From Antilocapra americana (Eukaryota > Chordata > Mammalia > Artiodactyla > Antilocapridae), in NCBI GenBank assembly GCA_007570785.1, contig ML661382.1, forward strand, positions 1,057,526 through 1,121,525: a stretch of DNA of 64,000 nt, read 5' to 3'. Positions within the stretch are counted from its first letter, which is position 1. Each line of letters begins with the position of its first letter. The translations under genes were made by a program, and so were the position numbers. The notes beneath the pieces are model-generated. The model was given only the letters and a program-made list of their open reading frames with translations. It did not search any database and was not told the DNA's origin. Shown one piece after another: positions 9,818-20,885 of the stretch.

Positions 9818-11850
9818 TTCAATTCAGTTCAGTCGCTTAGTCATATCCGACTCTGCGACCCCATGAACTGCAGCACGCCAGGCCTCCCTGTCCACCAGCA
9901 ACTCCAGGAGTTTACTCAAACTCACATCCATTGAGTTGGTGATGCCATCCAACCATCTCATCCTCTGTCGTCCCCTTCTCCTCCTGTCCTCAATCTTTCC
10001 CAGCCTCAGGGTCTTTTCAAATGAGTCAGCTCTTCGCATCAAGTGGCCAAAGGACTGGAGCTTCAGCTTCAGCATCAGTCCTTCCAATGAACACCCAGGA
10101 CTGACCTCCTTTAGAATGGACTGCTTGGATCTCCTTGCAGTCCAAGAGACTCTCAAGAGGCTTCTCCAACACCACAGTTCAAAAGCATCAATTCTTCAGC
10201 GCTCAGCTTTCTTTATAGTCCAACTCTCACATCCATACACAACCACTGGAAAAACTATAGCCTTGACTAGATGGAACTTTGTTGACAAAGTGATGTCTCT
10301 GCTTTTTAACATGCTGTCTAGGTTGGTCATAACTTTCCTTCCAAGGAGCTAGCGTCTTTTAATTTCATGGCTGCAATCACCATCTGCAGTGATTTTGGAG
10401 TCCAGAAAAATAAAGTCAGCCACTGTTTCCACTGTTTCCCCATCTATTTGCATGAAGTGAAGGGACCGGATGCCATGATCTTAGTTTTCTGAATGTTGAG
10501 CTTTAAGCCTACTTTTTCACTCTCCTCTTTCACTTTCATCAAGAGGCTCTTTAGTTCTTCTTCACTTTCTGCCATAAGAGTGGTGTCATATGCATATCTG
10601 AGGTTATTGATCTTTCTCCTGGCAAACTTGATTCCAGCTTGTGCTTCCTCCAGCCCAACGTTTCTCATGATGTACTCTGCATATAAGTTAAATAATCAGG
10701 GTGACAATATACAGCCTTGACATACTCCTTTTCCTATTTGGAACCAGTCTGTTGTTCCATGTCCAGTTCTAACTGTTGCTTTCTGACCTGCATACAGGTT
10801 TCTCAAGAGACAGGTCAGATGGTCTGGTATTCCCATCTCTTCAAGAATTGTCCACAGTTTATTGTGATCCACACAGTCAAATGCTTTGGCATAGTCAATA
10901 AAGCAGAATTAGATGTTTTTCTGGAACTCTCTTGCTTTTTTGATGATCCACTGGATGTTGGCAATTTGATCTCTGGTTCCTCTGCCTTTTCTAAATCCAG
11001 CTTGAACATCTGGAAGTTCACAGTTCATGTATTGCTGAAGCCTGGCTTGGAGAATTTTGAGCATTACTTTACTATCGTGTGAGATGAGTGCAATTGTACG
11101 GTAGTCTGATCATTCTTTGGCATTGCCTTTCTTTGGGATTGGAATGAAAACTGACCTTTTCCAGTCCTGTGGCCACTGCTGAGTTTTCCAAATGTGCTGG
11201 CATATTGAGTGCGGCATTTTCACACCATCATCTTCCAGGATTTGAACTAGCTCCACTGGAATTCCATCACCTCCACTAGCTTTGTTCATAGTGATGCTTC
11301 TTAAGGTCCACTTGACTTCACATTCTAGGATGTCTGGCTCTAGGTGAGTGATCATACCGTCATGATTATCTGGGTCGTGAAGATCTGTTTTGTACAGTTC
11401 TTCTGTGTATTCTTGCTGCCTCTTCTTAGTATCTTCTTCTTCTGTTAGGTCCCCACCATTTCTGTCCTTACTGAGTCCATCTTTGCATGAAATATTCCCT
11501 TAGTATCTCTAATTTTCTAGAAGAGATCTCTAGTCTTTCCCATTCTATTGTTTTCCTCTATTTCTTTGCACTGATCGCTGAAGAAGGCTTTCTTATCTCT
11601 CCTTGCTATTCTTTGGAACTCTGCATTAAAATGAGTATATCTTTTCTTTTCTCCTTTGCTTTTCACTTCCCTTCTTTTCACAGCTATTTGTAAGGCCTCC
11701 TCAGGCAGCCATTTTGCATTTTTGCATTTCTTTTTCTTGGGGATGGTCTTGATTCCTGTCTCCTGTACAATGTCACGAACCTCCATACATAGTTCATCAG
11801 GCACTCTGTCTGTCAGATCTAGTCCCTTAAATCTATTTCTCACTTCCACT
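9818..11850 (-). mobile_element. BovB (RTE-type LINE), 5'-truncated, inserted in L1
   Basis: About 2.0 kb. On the minus strand broken frames encode BovB reverse-transcriptase segments: ITMNKASGGDGIPVELVQIL and SICQHIWKTQQWPQDWKRSV in 11110-11355, NNLRYAYDTTLMAESEEELK (the YADD box reads YAYD here, so the active site is altered) in 10444-10668, and the C-terminal region with [20 protein letters not shown] in 9824-10156. Stops and frameshifts separate them, so it is inactive. A near-perfect 11-bp target duplication, gttgataggag (9807-9817) and gttgttaggag (11851-11861), bounds it. L1 3' UTR text resumes right after, so BovB landed in an older L1. Confidence 0.93.
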
Positions 11851-11861
11851 GTTGTTAGGAG

Positions 11862-12045
11862 AATAAATCCCAATAGTTCTCATCATGAATAAAAAAATTT
11901 TTTTTCTATTTCTTTAATGTTGTGTCTATATGAAATGATGGATGCTCACTAAATATATTGTGGTAATTATTTCATGATATATGTAAATTGTACAACAATT
12001 ATTATGTTGTATACCTTAAACTTAAAAAAAAATAAGATATATGTA
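11862..12045 (+). mobile_element. L1 3' end, continuation after BovB insertion
   Basis: aataaatcccaatagttctcatcatg, then tattatgttgtataccttaaacttaaaaaa, is the L1 3' UTR end. It is collinear with the L1 piece that stops at about 9806. Confidence 0.75.
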
Positions 12046-12639
12046 TGAGTCATTTCCTGGACCCTAAAGTCTCAGTCACTGTACTATTTCTTCCCTCCCC
12101 TTGTGGATCAATGTCTTGAAGGATGAGTTTGTACCCACTAAACACCTTGTCATCTGCAACCCCACTCAAAACTGCTCTGCTAACTTATGCCCTTTAAACA
12201 AATCCACTTCTGGTGTAATGTGAGTTCTAATGAAGTGTGCAGAGCAGCCCAGTCTCTTCAAAGTACATCCTCATGCAAATTCACACGTACTCCTCTGAAC
12301 AATCTGGGAAGAAAAGGCAAGCCATATGTTCCCAATTCTCACCTTCCACTTTCCTAACTGAGCTTTCTTTTGAAAACCCTTCATCCCTGCCTTTCATCCC
12401 AACCACATGCCATTGGCTGACTTCTTTTTCCTACTACTCAGCCACAGGCATCCCCTCGGCGCACTTCAGCCACACTGTCCTCCTGCAGCTGGCCTTCTCT
12501 GATGGTGGGAAAAGGCAGTGTCAAGGTCACTAAAGGACAGGTACACGGGCTGGACAGACCTGGGGAATGGCCATGCCTTATTTTTATATGCCACCCCAGT
12601 AAATAGCCCTGGATCTGGGACTATTCAAGGGGTGGGAGG
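12046..12639. other. Intron or intergenic, no feature recognised
   Basis: Moderate-GC sequence. The 98-codon frame at 12237-12533 has no domain that I recognise, and I see no splice sites at its ends. Confidence 0.4.
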
Positions 12640-12840
12640 CAGGGGGAATGGAGAATTGTATGTTTAATGGGTACAGAGTTTTCAGTTTGGGAAGATGAAA
12701 AAGTTCAGGAGATGGATGATGGTGATGGTTGTACAACAATGTGAATGCTATGAATTATACACTTGAAAACAGTTAAAATGGTAAATTGTACGTTATGTGT
12801 ATTTTACCACACACACAAAGTAAATAATAATATTAAATTT
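12640..12840 (+). mobile_element. Old L1 3'-end fragment
   Basis: ggatggtgatggttgtacaacaatgtgaatgctatgaattatacacttg and gtgtattttaccacacac are typical L1M 3'-end phrases. Confidence 0.6.
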
Positions 12841-12963
12841 TCAAGGTCACTGTGAAGACTAGAGAGAATATAATGTTTGTCATCAGCATGTGCTTAATCA
12901 ACAGTACCCAATGTTACTGACATTTTCAGCTTAGTACAATGTATCTAAACGTCCTCTCATGCA

Positions 12964-13190
12964 CATGCTGAGATGCTCAGTTGTGTCTGGCTCTTTGCAA
13001 CCCCATGGAGTATAGCCTGGCAGGCTCCTCTGTCCATGGGATTCTCTCAGCAAGAATGCTGGAGTAGGGTGCCGTTTCCTTCTCCAGGGGATCTTCTGAC
13101 CCAGGAATCAAACCCACGTCTCTTATGTCTCCTGCACTGGAAGTGGTACATCTTCCCAGGTGGTACCACTGGCACCACCTGGGAGACCCT
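12964..13190 (-). mobile_element. Bov-tA SINE
   Basis: Reverse-complement Bov-tA from ctgagatgctcagttgtgtctgg through gggatcttctgacccaggaatcaaaccc. The 3' edge near the tRNA-like head is diverged. Confidence 0.88.
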
Positions 13191-13212
13191 CTAAGGTTTT
13201 CACTGGAATTTT

Positions 13213-13344
13213 CTTTTTTTGGGGGGGGGGCAGGGGGCGCATTGAGCAGCATGTAGGATCTTAGTTCCCCAACCAGGGATCGAAACCAGGCCCCTTGCAG
13301 TGGAATCACAAAGTCCTAACCACTGGACTGCCAAGGAAGTCCCT
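13213..13344 (-). mobile_element. CHR-type SINE
   Basis: ttttttgggggggggggca start, gtaggatcttagttccccaaccagggatcg, and the end ccactggactgccaaggaagtccc. Confidence 0.88.
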
Positions 13345-13810
13345 AAAATTAACCATTTTAAAGTATACAATTCAGGGGACTTCCCTGGTGGTCCAGTGGC
13401 TGACTCCGTACTCCCAATGCAGGGGGCCTGGGTTCAATCCCTGATCAGGGAACTAGACCCTACATGCCAACTAAGACCAGATGTAGCCAAATACATAAAC
13501 ATAAAAAAAAAAAAGTATGCAATTCAGTAGCATTAAGTACATTTATCGTGTGATGCAACCCTCACCACTATCTATTTCCAAAATTTTTCATCACCCCAGA
13601 CAAAACCCTCATAGTCAGTAAGAAGTCCCTTCCCTCTTGCTCCATCCCTCCAGCCTCAGGCAACCATGAATCTGCTTTTGGTCTCTATGGATTTACCTCT
13701 TCTAGATATGTCATATAAATGGAATTATCAAATAGGTGGCCTTTTGAGCCTGGCTTCTTTCGCTTTTTAAAGTCTTCAGGGCTCATCCATGCTGTAGCAT
13801 GTGTCGCTAC
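13345..13810 (-). mobile_element. L1 fragment interrupted by a CHR SINE
   Basis: Reverse-strand L1M text (accattttaaagtatacaattcag; cattaagtacatttatcgtgtgatgcaacc; ctcatccatgctgtagcatgtgtc). A CHR SINE at 13376-13512 splits it. Confidence 0.75.
13376..13512 (+). mobile_element. CHR-type SINE with target duplication
   Basis: gggacttccctggtggtccagtggctga ... ggttcaatccctgatcagggaactag ... A-rich tail. Flanks aagtatacaattcag (13361-13375) and aagtatgcaattcag (13513-13527) match at 14 of 15 bases. Confidence 0.93.
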
Positions 13811-13823
13811 ATCATTGCTTCTT

Positions 13824-13880
13824 GTGGCTACAGTCCACGGGGTCACAGAGTCAGACACGACGGAGTGACTAACACACACG
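13824..13880 (+). mobile_element. Bov-A SINE 3' fragment
   Basis: ctacagtccacggggtcacagagtcagacacgacggagtgac, followed by an (ac)n-like tail. Only the last part of the SINE is present. Confidence 0.7.
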
Positions 13881-14099
13881 CGCATACACACACGCACACC
13901 CCTATAAAAGGAGCTAGAAAAACAAGGATTACATTCCCTCTCCCCAATTATTCTTTTTTCCAGACTTCAAAATTTCCAGAAATTTTATGACCTCAAGGCC
14001 ATCATTTTAGTTATTTTAGTGAAATATATCTCCTGTGTTGCCAAAGCATCTGACCCACTCAGTTTAGCTGCGATCACTCTGCGTCGGCTTTCCTCCTTG

Positions 14100-14100
<1 letters not shown>

Positions 14101-14137
<37 letters not shown>
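14101..14137. repeat. (TG)n microsatellite, 37 nt
   Basis: An uninterrupted TG run next to the 3' end of a minus-strand Bov-tA, whose tail usually seeds (CA)n repeats. Confidence 0.97.
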
Positions 14138-14139
<2 letters not shown>

Positions 14140-14336
14140 ATCACTCGGTCGTGTTCAACTCTTTGTGACCCCGTGGACTGGAGCCCGCCAGGCTCCTCTG
14201 TCCATGGGATTCTCCAGGCAAGAATACTGGAATGGGTTGCCACTCCCTTCTCCAGAGGATCTTCCCAATCCAGGGATCGAAACCGGGTCTCCTGCATTGC
14301 AGGCAGATTCTTTACTGTCTGAGCCACCAGGGAAGA
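14138..14336 (-). mobile_element. Bov-tA SINE
   Basis: Reverse-complement Bov-tA from aatcactcggtcgtgttcaactc to gagccaccagggaagacc. Low divergence. Confidence 0.95.
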
Positions 14337-14940
14337 CCTTCTTCCTTGGTACATGCGTAAAGGGATCTGACGTCTAGGTCTACCTACTGTAGTAGATTCT
14401 AGAAATAGATGAACATGTTAGTAGTGATGGCAGTATTTTGTTTTTATCTCTCCTCTCCGACACTATTACCCTCTGACTTCCGTACTGTCTGTGTGCTTGT
14501 TGCGTGAATATCGAGGCCTCTCTCTGGTTCATCTCCTACTCATCTGACATTCCCTGTCCCTCCCACTCACTTCTGTTTACCTTCTGCTCCCACAGCTGAA
14601 TTTCTGAGCACAGTTCACCACCATGGAAACACTACTGACCAGATTGGCAACAATGAAAAACAGTGATCCATACTTATGAGGCTATATGGAAAGGGATGCT
14701 GTTTATGAGGTGTAATTGATGCAGGCTTTGCACAAGGCAACTGGGTGGTTTCTGTAAAATATGAAACCCATATACCTTTCTACAGACTCATTCTGCTTCT
14801 AGAAATGTATCTGAGCAAGTACTCAAGTCTATTGTTCAAAGATGTTCAGAGCAGAACTATTTAGAGTAGTGAAAAATTACAAAGAACCTTAGAGTACTTT
14901 AATCAGGTTGTTGTACTCTCTGATAGTTCTACTTCCTTAT
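14337..14940. other. Intergenic or intron, no feature recognised
   Basis: No exon, RNA gene or named repeat is seen. The text near 14760-14890 could be decayed L1. Confidence 0.35.
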
Positions 14941-15190
14941 ACTGTGCTGAAATCTGCTCACCTGGATCAAAGGTTTCCCTTCCTAGGGCCTGGGTCAAAG
15001 GTTCCCCTCCCGAGGGCCTCACAAAGCAAGTCTAAACTAGGGTCATGTCATTAATCTTGAGGGTGTAGCCTATATATGCCATGGGTTCTGTAAGTCAAAA
15101 TTGGGATAGATTGTCTGAATTTTCTGGATTACCGGAAGTTTTGGAGGCTCGGTCCATAGCACAAGATCTCAAAACAAGTCAGCAATGATT
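14941..15190 (+). mobile_element. Possible remnant of an endogenous retroviral LTR and primer-binding site
   Basis: A TATA-like tatatatgcc lies near 15071. At 15142-15159 the text tggaggctcggtccatag resembles, over its first ten bases, the primer-binding site used by tRNA-Pro-primed class I retroviruses. No LTR ends or coding frames can be defined. Tentative. Confidence 0.3.
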
Positions 15191-15420
15191 ACAACACATT
15201 ATAGTCTCAGAAATACAAAAACATCTGCAGCTATCAAATTATTTACTTGGTCACTCTCATCAGTGTTACTCATGGAGGGAGTTGTTTACTACATTGACTG
15301 CTTCCTTATTCATTAAGCAAAGATCATGCAGGTTTCTTAAGCTTTCTTGAATGTAGACTTGATATTATGCCTCAGCTCCTACCTTTCATCTGCATAAAGT
15401 GTCTGTCAACTCTTTGTTGA

Positions 15421-15460
15421 AATCACACACACACACAAACACGAACACACACACACACAC
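15421..15460. repeat. Interrupted (AC)n microsatellite
   Basis: An AC run broken by aaacacgaac. Confidence 0.9.
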
Positions 15461-15892
15461 ATTCAGATCAAAACTGGGTGGAACTGCTGTGAGATATTCT
15501 CATCCTACACTTAGAGAACAATTGAGGTAGATTATTAAAAAGAATACTGGAAAAGTAGAAAAGATTCAGAGACTTCTGGTTAAAAATGGAGATGTTCCCC
15601 TGCACACAAGAACTGAAGACCTTCCCTTCCAGTTAGCAATTATTCTCAAGAAGAGGAAAAATGGAAAGAACTTTTCTACTTCCTGACCTTACCTGGTATA
15701 AACATTGCTCTTAAATGAACCATGCAGCCAGCGTGCTGGCCAAGGATTGGAAAGGGGAGGGCTGTGCTCATTTACCCAGAATAGTGATCTGCCTTGAAAA
15801 TATATATCTATCTGTAGAAAAAGAGATTTCCATAAGAAGATTTACATAGGAGACTCTAGACATTGGCAAGGGATTTTTCTGAAGACTGCTTG

Positions 15893-16181
15893 TGAAGTGA
15901 AAGTCATGTCCAAGTCTTTGTGACCCCATGGACAATACAGCCCATGGAATTCTCCAGATCAAAATACTAGAGTGGGTATTCTTTCCCCTCTCCAGGAGAT
16001 CGAACCCAAGTCTCCTGCATTGCAGGCAGATTCTTTGCTGGCTGAGCCACAAAGGAAGCCCAAGAATACTGGAGTGGGTAGCCTATCCCTTCTCCAGTGG
16101 ATCTTCCCAACCCAGGAATCGAACTGGGGTCTCCTGCATTGCACGTGGATTCTTTACCAACTGAGCTATCAGGGAAGCCCA
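15893..16181 (-). mobile_element. Bov-tA2-type composite SINE
   Basis: Reverse strand. A Bov-A part (agtcatgtccaagtctttgtgacc) is followed by two consecutive tRNA-related units, each with the gatcg-aac-gggtctcctgcattgca and ctgag-cca core. The same composite layout is seen at 35391-35687. Confidence 0.85.
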
Positions 16182-16310
16182 AAGACCTCTTAGGTGCCCT
16201 TATTCATTATAGAGAATACTGATAGGGACAGAGTAGAGAGACAAAGTTAGTAATTAAATAGTTAATCCCACTAGGGGATTATAAATAAAGAAGAAAGTAT
16301 CGGAGACCCT

Positions 16311-16840
16311 TGTAAGTTAATGATCACTCAAGAAAGCAGGTTTGCTTAACCACAAAACCAAGCAGGGCTGCTTAGCAACAAAACCACACAAGAGAAGCAT
16401 GAGAATGCCCCCTGACAGTAAAACCATGGGGGCATGAAACCCACAACTTGCCCAGCGAGCCTGGTAAGTTAATGACCGCTAAGACATGCTCTCTGCACAC
16501 ATAAAAAATAGTAATTTATGGGAAAGCAACATTTCAAAGTGAAAGATCCTCAATGTACTGAGCTCTGAGATAATGTTTCCATAGTGTCATGACTGACAGT
16601 CATAGGGACATGTAGGGACAAAAAAACTCCCCCACCTCACATAGAGAAGGAGCTGACGATGGAAGCATGACCTCTACTCAAGAATGAGGAAGAAAGTGGT
16701 TTGCTCCATTTTTGACTTCTTCTTTGATTATAAAACTGTAACCCACTAAGTTCTCGGGGTGGGGCACCTTCTCGCCTGCCCACTTAGAAGCCTCACAAGC
16801 ATCCTGTTCTGGAGCTCCTTGGAGTCCCTCAAAATGCCAT
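16311..16840 (+). mobile_element. Endogenous retroviral LTR-like sequence
   Basis: Starts tgtaagttaatgatcactc. The start motif recurs inside at about 16465 (gtaagttaatgaccgctaag). A TATA box (gattataaaactg, about 16726) is followed by a pyrimidine-rich, retrovirus-like R/U5. The right end is not defined and no target duplication was found. It holds no coding frame. Confidence 0.55.
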
Positions 16841-16918
16841 GTAGCATTTTCAATATCACATAGCGTTATTCAAAATTATGTTATAAATTAAGTCCAAAAA
16901 ATTTAAGTTAAGGACTTC

Positions 16919-17395
16919 TGTAGCTGAGCAGGACCCAATGGAGCCTTTCCAGGACAGACCTCCCTGACATATCCTCTGCTCCAGCTCCTCTCTAAAGTAC
17001 CTAGATAACAGTATCGGATGCACATTTCCTGAGTTGTTTTGCAGATACTGAAACCCCCACCAAATGAAAGACGTTAACTACCTGATGACCATGAACACAG
17101 AGCTCCCGGGCCTACTGAACCTAAAGATTGATAATGTTAATCCTGTGATACCATCCTGTCATCAGAGAATTGTGTGGCAGCTGATCACATACCCTGGGTC
17201 GCCCCTTCCTTGCCTTGCCTTTAAAAAACTCTTGGCTGAAACCCACTAGGGAGTTCAGGTGTTTTGAGAACTAGCTACACTGTACTCCTTGCTTGATGCC
17301 CTGCAATAAACACAGCACTTTCCTTCACCACAATCCAGAGTCAGTAGATTGGCTTCAGTGCATGGATGAGTGGACCCAACTTTGGTTCTGTAACA
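16919..17395 (+). mobile_element. Solo LTR of an endogenous retrovirus
   Basis: 477 bp starting TG (tgtagctgagcaggac) and ending CA (ttctgtaaca). A 4-bp duplication CTTC flanks it (16915-16918 and 17396-17399). A TATA-like cctttaaaaaact lies at 17218-17230 and a polyadenylation signal aataaa at 17305-17310. TG...CA ends, a 4-bp duplication and correctly ordered signals fit a class I type LTR. No internal viral genes are next to it, so it looks like a solo LTR left by recombination. Confidence 0.8.
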
Positions 17396-17839
17396 CTTCC
17401 ACTGTATTCTTTTGATGATGATGCTTATGTAATGGTCATTTGTTAATTTTCTCAGCCAATTACTCATGTCATGCATCTGGGTGGGCAGCAGGGACCACTT
17501 CCCAGTACAAAAGCTAAAAATGTCCGATACTCACTTTTCCAGGTTCTAGGCTCAGGTATGTGACCTGGGCTTCAGCAATCAGCTGCATTTGCTTAGAATT
17601 TGGAGGACTGGAGCTGTGGATGGGGATGATTCTTTACATGGTGCACTTTAAAGCAACAGCAGCAGTATCTGGCGTCCGTCCAGCTGTGCCACTGGAGTCG
17701 GTGTGGCACCCAGCATCCAGTGCCAGCTCTTTCATTCAGGTTGAAGCGATGAGCATGCAGCAGCGACAATGCGGCTCTTTTTGCCTACCTGGCTCTGTAA
17801 TTTTGGTGTACTTCTAACTGCTTGGACTCCCTTTGTTTC
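17396..17839. other. No feature recognised
   Basis: Intergenic or intronic sequence. It contains a short cagcagcag patch near 17655. The open frame at 17560-17817 has no recognisable similarity. Confidence 0.35.
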
Positions 17840-18640
17840 TGCTTATTTCCTCCCAGTGATCTTGTGATCTGCCATGACATTCCGATATATTAAGAAATAG
17901 ATATGTTTGGTCTTCCTCCCCAGCTCCAGGCCCTGAGCTCCTAAAACCCTTGAAATCTCCTGAGCGATGGGTGTGAGAGGAGTATCTTTTGCTGTTCTTC
18001 ATAAGCCTCTTTCAACCGTACCTGAGTTTAGGCAAATAAAGTTATTCTTCGAGGATGGAGACTGGTCACCAGAGGAAGCAACCATGTGATTAGAGGGTTG
18101 GAACGTTCATTCCCCCACCTCTGGGATGGGAAGAAGTGCTCGAAACCCGAGTTTAATCACCAGTGGTCAATAATTTAATCAATCATCCCTATGTAACTGA
18201 ATCTCCATACAAATCCTAAACTAATGGGTTTGGAGAGCTTCCAGGTTAGGTGAACAGTTCAAGGTGCTGGAAAGGGTGATGCATTTACAGAAGGTGTAGA
18301 GGCTCTACGTCCCTTCCCACATACCTCGTCCTGTGCAGCTCTTCATTTGGCTGCTCCTGAGTCATAGTCTTTATAATAAACTGATAATAGTAGGTAATGT
18401 CCTGTCCTGAGTTCAGTGAGCTGCTCTAGCAAATTACGGAACCCAAGGAGGGAGGTGACAGAAACGCTGAAATTATAGCCATGTGGTCAAAAGCCCTGGA
18501 AGCCTCGGCTTGCAACTGCATCTGAAATAGGAAGCAGCTCTGTGGGACTGAGCCCTTAATCTGTAGGGTAGTCAGCGTCAGAATTGCTTGACCTGGAAAG
18601 CTCACACATTTGGTGTCAGAAGTGTGAGTACTATCAGAGG
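17840..18640 (+). mobile_element. Ancient LTR-like repeat
   Basis: A continuous old repeat: ccaggccctgagctcctaaaaccc, gattagagggttggaac, caatttaatcaatcatccctatgtaactgaatctcc, ggagagcttccaggttaggtgaacag, a polyadenylation-like tttataataaactg (about 18370), and gtgggactgagcccttaatctg. I recognise the type but not the exact family. The minus frame at 18426-18734 lies within it. Confidence 0.6.
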
Positions 18641-19139
18641 TCCTCTCTATCTCACAATCTCCTGTGATCTTCCAACAGGAGGCTGACACAGTTTTGTTGC
18701 TGTATTCCTCAAGCCCAGAGAGTTCCTGATGCATCGAAGGTGTTCAGAAAATACTTGTATCTGAGTAAAAGGTAAACAAACTCTCTGCAACTTCCATGTA
18801 CTAGTAAATCTACAATTGTTCCAAAATACAAAGTTTATTTAAAAGAATACCGGAAGGAGAGAGGAATTCCATGTACACCATATTGACTCAGAGTTTTGGT
18901 TACTCTTACACCGAGCAGCACTTCCCCTCATCCTTTTCCTCCACACACCCCCGCCCATTGTCATCATTCTGCCATCACTGAGCCTTCATCGAGACCTGCA
19001 GAGCTACCACGCTGTATTGGCTACAAAAGGGACTGTCGCCTGTCTTCAGGGAGCACTATTCCTTGTGCTTGGCACTGTGAAGACTCGAGTTCTACTCCCC
19101 TCAGTATCTTACAGAATTATTGTAAGAATCAGATGAAAT
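18641..19139. other. No feature recognised
   Basis: Mixed sequence without exon or RNA-gene signals. The open frame at 18896-19144 is compositionally random. Confidence 0.35.
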
Positions 19140-19335
19140 ACTAAGAGCTGCCGTAATAGCGAGCACTTACTGTGTGCCAGGTTCTATGCCAAACACTTTA
19201 AGAGCACTCTCTTCTTTACTTCTTACAACAGTCTTGTAAGTTGGGATAATAACATCCCCAATTTATGGATAAGGTAACTCAGTCTTCCTGGGTACCTTGC
19301 TCATGGTCATAGAGCTAGTGAGAAGAAGGCTGGAA
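19140..19335 (-). mobile_element. MIR SINE
   Basis: Reverse-complement MIR: gcacttactgtgtgccaggttctatgccaaacac, ataacatccccaatttatggataaggtaac, and the gctag core. Confidence 0.8.
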
Positions 19336-19980
19336 CAGGAGACTTTGAAGGTATCTGACTCCAAAGACCCCGTGTGTTCCTCTGCCTTGTGATTTCCATG
19401 TAACAAATGTTCAAGAAGTGTGCATAGTTTTGAGTATTTTCATCCCATCCTTCCCTCGTTCCTCCTCCCTCTTCCTCCTCCAGCTCTCCAAGGAGATCCC
19501 GACCAGACCCTGAGAGTTCCCAGATGGGGGCTGTAGAAGAACTGGCAAGCGGGGCTGGGAACACCCACCACTCCCATTACTGCCACAAGGAGTCAAGATG
19601 GAGAAAGACGTCCAGCAAAGAAAAAGGATGTGATTCTCTGAGAACCAGAGGGCTAAGTCAGGCTCACCTTCCCTTCTTCACCTCACCCAGGAGAGCACTG
19701 CCAAGGCCACCAACCTTACGACAACTCCTCTTTGGCAGAAGAGGCTTTCGATCACTAACTTGTGCTGCTTTCCCAGCTGCACGCGAACAAGTAGATTTCA
19801 GACATTTGAATTGTTTTTTTTAAACAGCTGGCCCCACCCATTCATTGGTACCAGGCGGGCCCTTGCAGAGGCTGAGTCCAGCCTTGATGTGGCCGGGGTG
19901 TCCAGAAGGCTGGGCGACAGACTATGCTGGGTGTACCCAGTTGCTGCCCAGCTGGACTTGGTGGGGAGGCTCTGGGCGGT
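19336..19980. other. Unique sequence left of the RFX-like site
   Basis: Moderately GC-rich, no repeat recognised. Frames on both strands overlap without domains. The stretch next to the X-box at 19981 is a candidate regulatory element. Confidence 0.35.
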
Positions 19981-19994
19981 GTTGCTAGGCAACC
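19981..19994. promoter_or_regulatory. Consensus RFX X-box
   Basis: The text gttgctaggcaacc is a near-perfect palindrome (GTTGC-TAG-GCAAC). It equals the high-affinity X-box bound by RFX-family winged-helix factors, which control ciliary and other genes. It lies in a non-repetitive, moderately GC-rich stretch. Binding and target gene are inferred only. Confidence 0.55.
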
Positions 19995-20572
19995 TGGGTA
20001 ATTGGAGAGGCCAGGGATTGGGCTTCTGGGCCACAGAGAGGAACAGCCTCCTTCATCACACTGCAGACCATCATTATGCCTCATTCCAGAGTCTTGCAGC
20101 AATCTCTCTGTGGTTATAGCCTGAAAGAGGGCTTTTTTAGCGACAGAAATTAAGAACCAGCCTTTCAAATGTATGGGTTTGTGGTTGTGGTTGTTTTCTT
20201 CTCGCTACATCTCTGAGAATACGCTTGAAATAACTAGGCATAAAATTTTAAAACAAAATAGCAAGTTCCTTCACAAATCCCCTTTTCCAAAAGTGTTCCT
20301 TCTTCCTGAAGCAAGGCCCACTTGCCCTCAATTGTGAGGGCATCTAAGGTAGGGATGCTCTTCTTCCTGAGGTCTCTGCATGCCCACCACGTGATTCTTC
20401 TTTGGAATCCCACAGCCGTGGCTGTGGTTCGAGGTTGGGGGGACCAAGACTCTAGTCATGTACAAGACCTCTCAGTGGAATAATTTCTTTGTGTCTCTCC
20501 CATTCAAAGTCCATCGTGGTATGGCCCCTTCCCAACCCACAGAACCACTTTCATTTGTGGGGTTTTTAGTTT
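19995..20572. other. No feature recognised right of the RFX-like site
   Basis: Unique-looking sequence. No exon or RNA gene seen. Confidence 0.35.
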
Positions 20573-20704
20573 GATTTTTGTTTTTGTTTCATTCGGCCAT
20601 GCCTCAAGGCTTGCAGAATCTTAGCTCCCCGAACGGGGAATCGAAGTTAGGCCCACAGCAGTAAAAGTGCTGAGTCCTAACCAATGGACCACCAGGGAAT
20701 CCCT
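20573..20704 (-). mobile_element. CHR-type SINE
   Basis: atttttgtttttgtttcattcggccatgc start, agaatcttagctccccgaacgggga, and end accaatggaccaccagggaatccc. Confidence 0.88.
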
Positions 20705-20885
20705 GTCACTTGTGGTATTTCAATGAATCCTCCTAGCTGCCCTGTGAAGAAGACACCATTTTTATTCCCATTTTACAGATGAACGACTAACGCAGAAAGA
20801 GGTTCCTGTGACTGCATATCAAAAGCAAAGCCAGAGCACAGTCCCATTCTTCTAAGCCTAGATCCTGAGCCACTCCACTATTAAT
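20705..20885 (-). mobile_element. MIR SINE fragment
   Basis: gccctgtgaagaagacacc, attcccattttacagatgaacgac and gaaagaggtt are the reverse-complement MIR core. Confidence 0.7.

Noticed and set aside
14101..14137. (TG)n run as a special structure
   Set aside because: Ordinary microsatellite at the tail of a Bov-tA; similar runs occur at 4907-4923, 32379-32396 and 42647-42677.
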